A DNA stretch of 64,000 nt from Oscillospiraceae bacterium (GTDB lineage: Bacteria > Bacillota > Clostridia > Oscillospirales > Acutalibacteraceae), in NCBI GenBank assembly GCA_012520505.1, contig JAAYOC010000017.1, positions 1 through 64,000 of the forward strand, read 5' to 3'. Below, piece after piece: positions 1 through 8,081 of this stretch. Both the position numbers and the translations under genes were made by a program. The notes beneath the pieces were generated by a model. The model searched no databases, had not been told where the DNA came from, and saw nothing but the letters and a program-made list of their open reading frames with translations. The first letter of the stretch is position 1. Every line of letters starts with the position of its first letter.

Positions 1-93
1 ATGACCCTCATCGTCAATGGTACAAGTAAATGAATATTAGTTTCTTTGCTTGGCAAAAGTCACGATTAACTTATGACTTTATTTTTCTTTGTT

Positions 94-144
94 GTTCTTT
101 ATTGTTCCTTATCGTTCTTTACTATTCTTCGGTTGTTCTTTATT
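94..144. repeat. imperfect 10-bp tandem repeat
   Basis: Units related to GTTCTTTATT follow one another: 94-103, 104-113 (GTTCCTTATC), 114-123 (GTTCTTTACT), a degenerate 11-base unit at 124-134, and 135-144 (GTTCTTTATT again). It lies just beyond the 3' end of the glycyl radical operon. No function is evident; replication slippage in AT-rich DNA would explain it. Confidence 0.6.
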
Positions 145-180
145 ATTCAATTTTTACTTGCCTCCTTTACTTGTTGCTTT

Positions 181-209
181 AAAAAAGCCTTGTCAAAAGA
201 CAAGGCTTT
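181..209 (-). terminator. rho-independent terminator of the glycyl radical operon
   Basis: AAAGCCTTGTC pairs with GACAAGGCTTT around a 4-base loop (11 bp stem, 184-209). Read on the minus strand the stem is followed by a run of T (complement of 181-186). It sits about 100 bases past the stop of the last gene of the minus-strand operon. Confidence 0.8.
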
Positions 210-311
210 AACCTATTGTTTGGTATTTTATTTGCTATTTCGTTTGTTGCTTTGCTGCATTAAACAAAAAATTATCGAATCCAGTTGTTAATTAGTTTTT
301 TATTTTTATCT

Positions 312-1115
312 TTAATTATCCCCATATATCCAACAATGTTTTGGTGGTATCGGGTTATATATGCGGTCTATGTCTATCGTAGCGAAGCCACCTTTGAAAC
401 CGGAAAATTCACCTTTAGCAAGCACTGCTTCAAACTGTAAATTTGCTCCATAAACAGCAACTCTAGCACCCGGTTCTATACTTTTAAGCAACTCAGAATA
501 AGGGTGTGGAGAAAGAATTAATGTTTTTCTATCCAAAGCTTGTAGTTGAATACATGGAGCAAGAACAGGGTATCCTTCCTTGTCATGCCAAGAAATAAAG
601 CAAAGACTATCTAGCTTTTGGAGAAGTTCCAATGCCCATAGACTAAGTCCTTCTTCTATGTTGCTTTTTTTACGAAATAGTCTTGCCAATGATACTCCTA
701 TTGCATTAATGACAATTCCGAACATATCCAATGCTCGTCCTTCAGATATATCCTTAAGGTCAAAATAATAAACACTGTCTGCACCCATATACGAATTGTA
801 ACGGAAAAGAGAAGTACGGTTATAAGCTTCATAATCCTCACCGCTATCTAAAAAATTAGTATAGTCCATTCGACCGGTCCAAAAATCTTGATCTGCCGAC
901 AAAATTAAAAATCCACATCTCGTATCCTTCTGCATAAATTCGTTAGACTGCCCCACGATAAAATTTGCAAACATCATTTTATCTTCACCCTTTGATTTTA
1001 GGGTAGATAAAAGAGTGATATGAGGATCTCCTTTATGATCTGTTGTAGCTAACAAACCAATTTTGTAGTTAGTATCAAAAGCCTGAGCTGCGCTCTGCGA
1101 TATTTTATTTAACAT
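312..1115 (-). CDS. FMN-binding split-barrel (pyridoxamine 5'-phosphate oxidase-like) protein
   Basis: The first ~130 residues match the pyridoxamine-phosphate-oxidase-like/flavin-reductase split barrel: an N-terminal helix, then LLATTDHKGDPHITLLST, the usual strand-turn-strand, then a region like the FMN-contacting strands (GFLILSADQDFWTGRMDYT). The second half repeats the pattern (CFISWHDKEGYPVLAPC), suggesting a tandem duplicated barrel. The ATG at 1119-1121 overlaps the activase stop, but its GGAGG is only one base away. The next in-frame ATG (1113-1115) has 7-base spacing to the same GGAGG, so I start there (267 codons). It is the last gene of the glycyl radical operon. Its role is not known; binding a flavin or a small aromatic product, or protecting the oxygen-sensitive enzyme, are guesses. 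Confidence 0.75.
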   Translation of the reverse strand: MLNKISQSAAQAFDTNYKIGLLATTDHKGDPHITLLSTLKSKGEDKMMFANFIVGQSNEFMQKDTRCGFLILSADQDFWTGRMDYTNFLDSGEDYEAYNRTSLFRYNSYMGADSVYYFDLKDISEGRALDMFGIVINAIGVSLARLFRKKSNIEEGLSLWALELLQKLDSLCFISWHDKEGYPVLAPCIQLQALDRKTLILSPHPYSELLKSIEPGARVAVYGANLQFEAVLAKGEFSGFKGGFATIDIDRIYNPIPPKHCWIYGDN

Positions 1116-1117
1116 AA

Positions 1118-2041
1118 TCATTCCTCCATTCTCGTTCTGCCGGTGTAAAGAACATTTTTAGCTCCGGTTGATTCAGCTATTTTTAAAAGAAATTCCATCT
1201 CTGATTCACGCATCAGTGGTTTATCTAGAAATTCCCATTGACTACCAAGACGTTCGTACTTATCTACACAAAGATTGTTAAAAGCACAAAGTTCCCAACG
1301 GTCAACTCTATTTCGAACCACTTCTGCTAAAGCTTTAATATTTTCTGTACTATCAGTTGCATCCGGAATAATTGGTGTCCTAACCCAAAGTTCAAATTTA
1401 GCACCTTGTTCACGAAGGTGACAAAGTTTTTCAAAATTTTCCAGTATCAGCTTATTATCTGCTCCTGTCCATTCTATGTGCTCCTGAAGATCATACAGTT
1501 TTAAATCATAAAGAACTAAGTCAGTATGTGGTAATAAAGTATTCAAATGTTCCCATTGACATAAACCACAAGTATCTAAAGCACGATGAATTTCCTCAGT
1601 ACCTAACATTTCTAAAAGCTGTGCCGCTTCTTTGTACTGTATACAAATTTCTCCACCGGATAAGGTTATCCCGCCATCTTCACCGAAAAATGCCTTATCT
1701 TTAATTAGTTCGCTAAAAAGTTCGTCTACACTCATATCTATGCCTTTAACTTCTATGGCACCGGTAGGGCAAACTTCTTCACATTTAAAGCAACGTGTAC
1801 ATTTTTCTTCAGACCAAAGAATTCCATCTTGTCCCTGTTTCAAAGCACCTGTTGGACAACTTTCAAAACAAGTATTGCAACCCATACATCGCACGAAAAA
1901 CCATTCAATTGAAGACTCACAAGCGATGCTTTCCGGGTTATGGCACCACTTGCACTTAAGAGGACAACCTTTCACAAACAAAGTAGTTCTCAATCCCGGT
2001 CCATCCTCGGTACTCATGCGTTGTATATTCAATACCTTCAT
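1118..2041 (-). CDS. glycyl radical enzyme activase (radical SAM)
   Basis: This 307-residue radical SAM protein makes the glycyl radical on the neighbouring enzyme. The S-adenosylmethionine cluster motif CxxxCxxC is at Cys26, Cys30 and Cys33 (GCPLKCKWC). It is followed at residues ~53-100 by a two-cluster ferredoxin-like insert (CMGCNTCFESCP and CTRCFKCEEVCP), as in activases of dehydratase and decarboxylase glycyl radical enzymes but not pyruvate formate-lyase activase. A GGSGGE-type motif appears as TLSGGE. The start lies 2 bases past the glycyl radical enzyme stop with a GGGGG ribosome site. The stop overlaps the first ATG of the split-barrel gene. Confidence 0.93.
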   Translation of the reverse strand: MKVLNIQRMSTEDGPGLRTTLFVKGCPLKCKWCHNPESIACESSIEWFFVRCMGCNTCFESCPTGALKQGQDGILWSEEKCTRCFKCEEVCPTGAIEVKGIDMSVDELFSELIKDKAFFGEDGGITLSGGEICIQYKEAAQLLEMLGTEEIHRALDTCGLCQWEHLNTLLPHTDLVLYDLKLYDLQEHIEWTGADNKLILENFEKLCHLREQGAKFELWVRTPIIPDATDSTENIKALAEVVRNRVDRWELCAFNNLCVDKYERLGSQWEFLDKPLMRESEMEFLLKIAESTGAKNVLYTGRTRMEE

Positions 2042-2043
2042 TA

Positions 2044-4539
2044 TTAAATCCCCCTGTGGCTTTCACGGGCAATAATCTCATCCTGAAGTTCTCTACCAAT
2101 ACTGGTAAAGTAAGCGTTATAACCTGTAACACGAACTAAAAGATGACGGTAATCTGCCGGATTTGCTTGCGCATCTCTTAGCACATCAGGGTCAAGAATA
2201 TTGATTTGAAGTGCAGTGCCTCCATTTTCTATATAACCTCGAAGGAAAGATTTAAACTTTCCTTTATGGTCTGCATCAGAAATCATAGAAGTATTGAAAG
2301 TCATAGTATGACTAGCTCCATTAGGCAAATAATTTACATAATCTAAGTAGTCTCCTTGATTTTCAGATTTACCTCCAAGAGCCTTACCTACAGAGTTTAC
2401 ATTGGCAGTCGGGCCCATTATATCTGCTCCATTAGATGGACAAATAGCATTAGACAGGAATTGACCTTCTTCTCGGCCGTTTGCAGAAGCTTTGAGAATA
2501 AATCCTGAACCAATCCAGTAGTTCCACGACAACATACCCGGTCTATATCTACGTCCGGTACAACCTGTTTCATGTTTCCATACAAGTTCCCCAAACAACT
2601 CCATAACGCGTCTTGCCATTTCATCAGCTTCATCATCATCTCTACCGTATTTGGGAGCTTTATAAAGAGCCATGTTTTGTAGCTTTTCATATCCTTTCCA
2701 ATTAGCTTTTAATGCATCAACCAATTCTTCTAATGTGCAGATTTTTTCATCATATACTAAATATTTTACTGCCAAAAGAGAATCTACCGTCGTAGCAAAA
2801 GTAACACCCTCTACGGTTGTATAATTTAGTTCCGGACCACCTTTGGTAACATCCATACCTTTTTCGATACAACCATTTACCAATATAGATAAATATGGTG
2901 TTGGATTATAAGTCGCACGAATTTTTTCTGTAAGCTCATAATGATTTACAAATCGTTCTACAATATAAGCTAGTTGTTTTTCAAAAGCCAAATAAAATTT
3001 TTCAAAACTATCAAACGAAGATAGTTCTCCTGTCTTTGGTCCTTCCTGTGTGATTTTTGAAAACTTACCTGTCATTTCATCTTTGAAAGGTAAGAAATCC
3101 TTACCGTTACCATAAACCAGTTCCATAGCTTTCAAAAGATTTAGATTATTATCCACAGTACCGGAACGGTCATTTCCAACCATTGTATTTTCAAGACAAC
3201 CAACAGAAGCATAATCGTGGACATTTTCTAAATTTATGTATTTTTCTACACCGGAAATGCGTCCTTGACGAAGCATACCTGCCATACTACGTTCATCAAA
3301 GTTAAGCAAAAACGGTGCTCCCTGACTTTTAGACACCATATCTACAACAACATCCAAAAGTTTCTCTGGTGTTCCTCTATGTAAGCGTACATTTGGTTTT
3401 GGTTCCAAAATTGGGCTCATATCATCAATAACTTCCAATAGCAAATAGGTCAAGTCATTGGTCATGTCTTCACCGTTTTTACCTACACCGGAAATATTAA
3501 AAAGCTGACCAAAACCGGCGGTTATACCCTGATTTCCGCCTACTCTTATCTGTGCATCATATGCGGTATTACAATGAAACCAAAAACAACCTAGTATTTC
3601 TTTCATAAAATCATGAGTCATACCCTGTTCTATAGATTTCTCGTAGTATGGCAACATATACTGGTCAAGTCTTCCAAAAGAAACTCCTGGACCGGGATAA
3701 TTTTCATCAGCCATTATTAGCATATGAGTAATCCACAAACTTTGTACTGCTTGCCAAAAATCCTGAGCCCCTTCCCAAGGTACACGGTCAAGATTTGTTG
3801 CCATTTGTAACAATTCTTCTTTTCTTTCAGCATCAGTCTGGTTTTCAGCCTCAGAGCGACATAAAGCAGCGTATTTAGCAGCTAACTCTCTAGGAATCTG
3901 ACAAGCGGTCATCATAGCTCTCAAATCAGCGCCTCGATCTCCCTTTTTATCTTCCGGACTCAAAGCTTCATATACTTTCTCCGCCATTTCATATCGAGCT
4001 TTAAACCCGTCCTTTACGATAGCAGCATAATCCGGAATTAAATGTCCGGATGTAGAACCGGAATTTCCATAACCATGATAATGAAGGTAAAGGGCTGACT
4101 TTCGTGCTTCACGAACAAGTTTGTCGCGTTGCTTCTGCTCCTTTTCAGTAAGACACATTGAACTAAGCATGTTAAATCGAGCACCACAAAGAAGATCTCC
4201 TTCCAAAATCTCTGTAGGCATGTACTGACATATAGCACGTCGATTAAATTCTGCTACCCGCTCAGAAATAGACATTTCATAGAAATCTTTCGGCAACTCA
4301 ATTGTTTCTGCAGCCTCCGCTACTGAGCGTGTAAAAGTGTCAAAAAAATTAAAAGTTTCCGGAACAATGTAGTATGATACTTCATTAAACTGAATATCCC
4401 ATTTTTCTCCTGTAGTGTAGCAATTATATTCATTGTTCCACTTTCGATTTGTGCCTTCGAAATAATAATCTCGCAATCGTTTAACGCGTGGAGATAACAT
4501 TCCAGGCTGTTTTACTGCGTTTTGGTATTTTGCACTCAT
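2044..4539 (-). CDS. glycyl radical enzyme, arylacetate decarboxylase-like
   Basis: This is a large glycyl radical enzyme, 831 residues from the ATG at 4539. That start has GAGG nine bases upstream; the longer GTG frame to 4560 has no well-spaced site. The radical motif RVTGYNAYF puts the radical glycine at Gly806, near the C terminus. The active-site cysteine is Cys448 in SVGCLENTM, with Glu450 two residues on. A Cys-x-Glu pair separates it from pyruvate formate-lyase (CC). GCLEN rather than GCVEP argues against choline lyase and the diol dehydratases and favours the 4-hydroxyphenylacetate/indoleacetate/phenylacetate decarboxylase branch. No HpdC-type small subunit lies nearby, so a one-subunit decarboxylase (skatole- or toluene-forming) is more likely than the p-cresol enzyme. 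Substrate assignment is inference. Confidence 0.8.
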   Translation of the reverse strand: MSAKYQNAVKQPGMLSPRVKRLRDYYFEGTNRKWNNEYNCYTTGEKWDIQFNEVSYYIVPETFNFFDTFTRSVAEAAETIELPKDFYEMSISERVAEFNRRAICQYMPTEILEGDLLCGARFNMLSSMCLTEKEQKQRDKLVREARKSALYLHYHGYGNSGSTSGHLIPDYAAIVKDGFKARYEMAEKVYEALSPEDKKGDRGADLRAMMTACQIPRELAAKYAALCRSEAENQTDAERKEELLQMATNLDRVPWEGAQDFWQAVQSLWITHMLIMADENYPGPGVSFGRLDQYMLPYYEKSIEQGMTHDFMKEILGCFWFHCNTAYDAQIRVGGNQGITAGFGQLFNISGVGKNGEDMTNDLTYLLLEVIDDMSPILEPKPNVRLHRGTPEKLLDVVVDMVSKSQGAPFLLNFDERSMAGMLRQGRISGVEKYINLENVHDYASVGCLENTMVGNDRSGTVDNNLNLLKAMELVYGNGKDFLPFKDEMTGKFSKITQEGPKTGELSSFDSFEKFYLAFEKQLAYIVERFVNHYELTEKIRATYNPTPYLSILVNGCIEKGMDVTKGGPELNYTTVEGVTFATTVDSLLAVKYLVYDEKICTLEELVDALKANWKGYEKLQNMALYKAPKYGRDDDEADEMARRVMELFGELVWKHETGCTGRRYRPGMLSWNYWIGSGFILKASANGREEGQFLSNAICPSNGADIMGPTANVNSVGKALGGKSENQGDYLDYVNYLPNGASHTMTFNTSMISDADHKGKFKSFLRGYIENGGTALQINILDPDVLRDAQANPADYRHLLVRVTGYNAYFTSIGRELQDEIIARESHRGI

Positions 4540-4575
4540 TTCATCAAACCTCACTTTCACTCCAAAAAAGAAACA

Positions 4576-5250
4576 TTACACTTTGTATGTAAGAATGTTC
4601 TTCATCGCTTCTTGTGCCTTCTCAGGTTGCCGACTAAGAATAGCATCGTACATAGACTTGTGTAAAACACACATCTCCTTAGGGGTTATACCCTGCTCAT
4701 AATATTGTATCAAAAGAACCTCATATGTAGGTTGCATTGAACTAAGAAATATAGGATAAATAGGATTACCGCTTGCGCGGGCGATTTGACGATGAAATTT
4801 AAAACTAAACTTAGCTAATTCTAATTCACTACCATTAGGAAGTTTTTGTTCTTTACGTATGATTCCATAAAGTTGATAAAGATCTTCATCACTACGATTT
4901 AAAGCAGCTAATCGAGCTGTCTCCAGTTCTATAAGACTTCTAGCCTCCAAAAAACCTTTCATTAGCTCCGGATACAACTGTCCTTGAGAAGATAGTATAG
5001 CATTGAGTACGGGCAAAGAAGCATTACTCTGAATGTCCTGAACAATACTACCTTTTCTGTCTAAAGTTTCTATTAATTGAATAGCTGAGAGTTCAGCTAA
5101 TCCGGAACGCACCACCGTTCGGGACATACCCAATTGCTCTGCCAATTCTCGCTCTGAAGGCAAAACTGAACCGGCAGGATATTTCCCTGCTATGATATCC
5201 CTGATAATTATATTTACAAACTTGTCTTTTAATCTCTGCCTTTGTCCCAT
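4576..5250 (-). CDS. GntR-family regulator, FadR/FCD subfamily
   Basis: This is a 224-residue transcription factor. An N-terminal winged helix (residues ~8-72: IIAGKYPAGSVLPSERELAEQLGMSRTVVRSGL) is followed by an all-helical FCD ligand domain. The FCD metal/ligand histidines fit FKFHRQIARASGNP and LHKSMYDAI. FCD regulators bind small carboxylates, which fits a gene directly upstream of, and co-oriented with, an aromatic-acid glycyl radical enzyme. AGGAG lies 6 bases before the ATG. The probable operator TGGTATTACCA lies 33-43 bases upstream of its start, suggesting autoregulation and control of the operon. Confidence 0.88.
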   Translation of the reverse strand: MGQRQRLKDKFVNIIIRDIIAGKYPAGSVLPSERELAEQLGMSRTVVRSGLAELSAIQLIETLDRKGSIVQDIQSNASLPVLNAILSSQGQLYPELMKGFLEARSLIELETARLAALNRSDEDLYQLYGIIRKEQKLPNGSELELAKFSFKFHRQIARASGNPIYPIFLSSMQPTYEVLLIQYYEQGITPKEMCVLHKSMYDAILSRQPEKAQEAMKNILTYKV

Positions 5251-5263
5251 AGAACGCTCCTGA

Positions 5264-5293
5264 TATTACCACTATTGTTTTCTGGTATTACCA
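5264..5293. promoter_or_regulatory. probable GntR/FadR-type operator pair
   Basis: TGGTATTACCA at 5283-5293 is a TGGTA-N-TACCA inverted repeat, the form expected for FadR-type GntR regulators. Its right half TATTACCA recurs at 5264-5271 in the same orientation, 22 bases (about two helix turns) away. The pair lies directly upstream of the GntR gene, so binding by that protein is a reasonable inference. Confidence 0.6.
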
Positions 5294-5596
5294 ATAATAT
5301 ATATTTTGTATTTCCCTTCGTCAATGGTGTAAATAACCGAACTTGCTCACCCTTAATTAGTAAAATTTACAGGTTAACAGTGAAATTTAAAATGGGTTAA
5401 CCAAAAGACTTAGAACAACATTCTTTGTTTTATCTCATAAATTATCACTTTTGAACATTTTTATGTTACTTTTTTACAATATTTTATCCTTTTTTTATTT
5501 AAACAGTGAATAGAAAACCGACTTTAAATTTGCTAATATTATGGAGCGATTTATTGACATAAAATAAACAAACTTTTTACTTCGCCAACATATAAG

Positions 5597-5625
5597 TTGA
5601 CAAAGTAGATTAAATTATGTATATT
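5597..5625 (+). promoter_or_regulatory. sigma-70-type promoter of the heptad-repeat gene
   Basis: TTGACA (5597-5602) and TATATT (5620-5625) are separated by 17 bases. This predicts a transcript start near 5632 and a leader of about 50 bases before the ATG at 5685. Confidence 0.7.
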
Positions 5626-5684
5626 CAAGACTGTGTTGTTTTATGGAAAATAAAAAAACTTTCAAAAATCGAAGGGGGATAACA

Positions 5685-7271
5685 ATGGGAATTAAAGAAG
5701 ACCTTGCTACAGCAAAAGATGTGCATGTATTAAGACGAATTTTCAGTCTTTTCCTTGTACTTCTTGCTATTATATCTGTTGCTGCAGCTGGAATCGGACT
5801 AGACCAAGATTTTAAAGTCAAAGCTTTTTTAGAAGAAACTGACGTTGAACAGGCAAAAAAGGACCTTACAATGCTCAAAGACGGTATCCAAGAACTCAAA
5901 GACAACGAAGAAACTTATTTTGCTGGAATACAGGAATACACAGCAGGTCTTGCAGAGTTCACAGACGGTCAAAAGCAAGTTGCAGCTGGTGAAATTGAAC
6001 TAGCTGAAGGAGGAAAGCAACTAAAAGCCGGACAGGCTGAATACGACTATTATGTAAAACTACTTGCTGATGGTAAGAAAAAAATTGAAGAAGGCGAAAA
6101 ACTACTTGCTGATGGTAAGGCAGAACTTGCTGCTGGTGAAGCTGAACTTGAGTCCCACAGACAAGAGTACAACGAAGGTAAACAGATGATTGAGGATTCT
6201 AAAGAAGCCTTCGAACTAATTGAAAAATATAAAGATAAACAATGGTTTGTCGGCATGATGAGTACAGATGTTATGATTAACATCTTAAACAGAGAAATGG
6301 GATTGGATATTCCTAAGGGTACAAAAAATGTTCCAGCTTATCTTATTAAAATGAGAGATGACGGAATTGCTCAACTTAAAGAATTTGAAGATGGCGAAAG
6401 ACAAGTTGCTGAAGGTAAAAAAATGATTGCTGATGGTGAAGCAGAACTTGCCGCTGGTAAAAAGGAATATAATGAAGGCGTTGCAGCACTTGCAGCCGGT
6501 AAGCAAGAACTTGATGCAGGTTATGCAGAATATGCTGCTGGTGAAAAGCTGATTGCTGATGGTAAGAAACAGCTTGCAGAAGGTGAAATTCAGCTTACAG
6601 AAGGTAAGTCACAACTCGACATGTTTTCAGACGGTGTTCGTCAAGTAAGAGACGGTCTTATGGAAGTATTAGCACTTGAAACCGTTTATACAAGAAGTGG
6701 TGTGTTAAAAGTTAAATCTCCACTCTATAAATATCCAGACGCAAAAGAAAAACTCACCAAGTTAGACGAAAACGGTAACCCTGTTAAGCTACACGATGAT
6801 ACGGATCACATTGACTTAGATCTTGCTGCTAAAATATCAATAGCTTCTTTTGAATATCTTGAAGATGCTGGAGCGGACGCTGAATCAGAGCTTATAAATA
6901 GGATTCTTTTACATGGACTTCTTGCTATCGCTGGAATTCTTACACTTATTGCAGGTGTTATTGGTTTCTTTGGCAGAGGTGCAGGTCTTACAATCTTTAT
7001 TGCAATTTTTGGATTTGGTCTTCTCATCTTTGGTATTCACGGAAACTTCTTCGACTACGCATACAAACTCAAGAGTGGAGTTTATGTAGGAGACTTCCAA
7101 TCAATAATGGTTATTGTATTCGCATTAATGACTCTCAATGCAGCAATCGTTTATTGGTATACAAGACTTGAAGAAGGTAAGCCTCTTAAAGAAAAACTTA
7201 CCGGACTTAAAAATAAGTTTAAAAAAGGCGACAAAGAAAGTGGCGGAAAATACAACTCTATTAATGTTTAA
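5685..7271 (+). CDS. membrane-anchored protein with xxxLxxG heptad repeats
   Basis: The protein has 528 residues. One membrane helix lies at ~17-38 (RIFSLFLVLLAIISVAAAG). An extracytoplasmic part built on heptads of the form Leu-x-x-Gly follows (LADGKKKIEEGEKLLADGKAELAAGEAEL and relatives), in two blocks of about residues 85-175 and 235-320, separated by a non-repeat segment. Three membrane helices lie near the C terminus (~410-490), then a Lys-rich cytoplasmic tail. Such heptads occur in YhgE/Pip-type surface membrane proteins, but the YhgE domain itself is not recognisable. The start has AAGGGGG 6 bases upstream. Alternating Asp/Glu, Gly and Ala make the repeats look like a rigid helical rod. 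A role in export or the cell envelope is inference. The gene stands alone. Confidence 0.75.
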   Translation: MGIKEDLATAKDVHVLRRIFSLFLVLLAIISVAAAGIGLDQDFKVKAFLEETDVEQAKKDLTMLKDGIQELKDNEETYFAGIQEYTAGLAEFTDGQKQVAAGEIELAEGGKQLKAGQAEYDYYVKLLADGKKKIEEGEKLLADGKAELAAGEAELESHRQEYNEGKQMIEDSKEAFELIEKYKDKQWFVGMMSTDVMINILNREMGLDIPKGTKNVPAYLIKMRDDGIAQLKEFEDGERQVAEGKKMIADGEAELAAGKKEYNEGVAALAAGKQELDAGYAEYAAGEKLIADGKKQLAEGEIQLTEGKSQLDMFSDGVRQVRDGLMEVLALETVYTRSGVLKVKSPLYKYPDAKEKLTKLDENGNPVKLHDDTDHIDLDLAAKISIASFEYLEDAGADAESELINRILLHGLLAIAGILTLIAGVIGFFGRGAGLTIFIAIFGFGLLIFGIHGNFFDYAYKLKSGVYVGDFQSIMVIVFALMTLNAAIVYWYTRLEEGKPLKEKLTGLKNKFKKGDKESGGKYNSINV

Positions 7272-7292
7272 TTGAGTTAAAACAAAGTTTTA

Positions 7293-7318
7293 GGGCACCC
7301 TTGAGGGTGCCCTTTTTT
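7293..7318 (+). terminator. rho-independent terminator
   Basis: GGGCACCC, loop TTGA, GGGTGCCC, then six T. It lies 21 bases past the heptad-repeat gene stop. Confidence 0.92.
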
Positions 7319-7385
7319 ATTACCTGCTAATTTAAAATCTTCTGTTTTCAAAGCATAGAATAAAATTCAATTTTAAGAAATTAAA

Positions 7386-7925
7386 TTAATAATTTTCTTT
7401 GTGAAGTTCAAAGTAGCTCTGTGAATGATCACATACAGGGCATACTTCCGGGGCTGCTTTGCCAACAACAATATGACCACAATTGCGACATTCCCATACC
7501 TGTATATCTGACTTTTCGAAAACTTTCTTTGTTTCTACGTTTTTGAGAAGTGCACGATATCTTTCTTCATGCATCTTTTCAATTGCAGCAACACCACGGA
7601 ACTGTTCAGCAAGCTCGTGGAATCCTTCCTCGTCAGCTTCTTTAGCCATTCTGTCATACATATCTGTCCATTCAAAGTTCTCACCTTCAGCGGCATCAAG
7701 AAGGTTCTCAGCTGTATCACCAAGCCCACCAAGAGCCTTAAACCAAAGTTTAGCATGCTCTTTCTCGTTTTCAGCAGTCTTAAGGAAAAGTTCAGCAATC
7801 TGTTCAAAACCTTGCTTCTTTGCTACTGAAGCAAAATATGTATATTTGTTTCTAGCTTGCGATTCACCCGCAAACGCTTCCATTAAATTTTTTTCTGTCT
7901 TTGTACCTGCATACTTATTTGCCAT
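7386..7925 (-). CDS. rbr: rubrerythrin
   Basis: A 179-residue peroxide-reducing diiron protein of anaerobes. The ferritin-like four-helix part (residues 1-140) carries the ligand motifs [20 protein letters not shown] and [11 protein letters not shown]. The C-terminal rubredoxin-like domain has [10 protein letters not shown] and [11 protein letters not shown] for the Fe(Cys)4 site. GGAGG lies 8 bases before the ATG. It is transcribed divergently from the Crp-type regulator, and its promoter carries the GTGAC-N3-GTCAC palindrome, so control by that regulator is likely. Confidence 0.97.
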   Translation of the reverse strand: MANKYAGTKTEKNLMEAFAGESQARNKYTYFASVAKKQGFEQIAELFLKTAENEKEHAKLWFKALGGLGDTAENLLDAAEGENFEWTDMYDRMAKEADEEGFHELAEQFRGVAAIEKMHEERYRALLKNVETKKVFEKSDIQVWECRNCGHIVVGKAAPEVCPVCDHSQSYFELHKENY

Positions 7926-7959
7926 TTTTTATACCTCCATAGATTTATTTTACACATGC

Positions 7960-8000
7960 ATTCTAACACAATTAAAGGTGTTTTTCCGTGACTTTGTCAC
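7960..8000 (-). promoter_or_regulatory. rubrerythrin promoter with Crp-type operator
   Basis: On the minus strand TAGAAT (7960-7965) is a good -10 with no matching -35. The palindrome GTGAC-TTT-GTCAC (7988-8000) is centred about 41 bases upstream of the predicted start, the position used by class II Crp/Fnr activators. I infer activation by the adjacent regulator. Confidence 0.6.
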
Positions 8001-8013
8001 CCTGTCAAATTAA

Positions 8014-8042
8014 TTGACATACACTTTTTAGTATACTACAAT
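8014..8042 (+). promoter_or_regulatory. promoter of the Crp-type regulator
   Basis: TTGACA (8014-8019) and TACAAT (8037-8042) are 17 bases apart. The palindrome at 7988-8000 lies just upstream of the -35, which would allow autoregulation from the same site. Confidence 0.65.
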
Positions 8043-8081
8043 TTAAACATTAACAAAATTTAAACATTCAAAGGTGAGAAC

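Larger units (their letters stand above)
1..311. other. left-edge intergenic stretch
   Basis: No supportable gene is seen in these 311 bases. They hold a T-rich imperfect 10-base tandem repeat (94-144) and a minus-strand terminator (181-209) for the operon that ends at 312. A 72-codon plus-strand open frame (73-291) is a translation of the T-rich repeat and the terminator, has no ribosome binding site, and is not called. The first 30 bases carry TCGTCAATGGT, which recurs at about 5319 next to the GntR gene. Confidence 0.6.
5251..5684. other. divergent regulatory region between the GntR operon and the heptad-repeat gene
   Basis: This gene-free stretch of 434 bases separates two divergent genes. 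Its left end holds the GntR operator pair (5264-5293) and a further GGT-N7-ACC element at 5326-5338. The middle (5340-5550) is plain AT-rich DNA in which I see nothing specific. The right end holds TTGACA at 5554-5559 and the better promoter at 5597-5625. An ATG at 5643 in frame with the next gene has no ribosome site and is not used. Confidence 0.6.

Noticed and set aside
73-291. 72-codon plus-strand open frame at the left edge
   Set aside because: It translates the T-rich tandem repeat and the terminator, has no ribosome binding site, and is low complexity.
1118-2046. A hidden HpdC-type small subunit near the glycyl radical enzyme
   Set aside because: Only 2 bases separate enzyme and activase, and no small Cys-rich frame fits before or after them.
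1632-2075. 147-codon plus-strand frame over the activase
   Set aside because: It is the antisense of the Cys-rich activase, without ribosome site or recognisable domain.
2044-4539. Pyruvate formate-lyase, choline lyase or diol dehydratase
   Set aside because: The active site is GCLEN, not the CC pair of formate-lyase nor GCVEP of choline lyase and diol dehydratases, and no microcompartment genes are near.
8014-8037. TTGACA with TATACT as the regulator promoter
   Set aside because: The spacer would be only 12 bases; TACAAT at 8037-8042 gives the standard 17.
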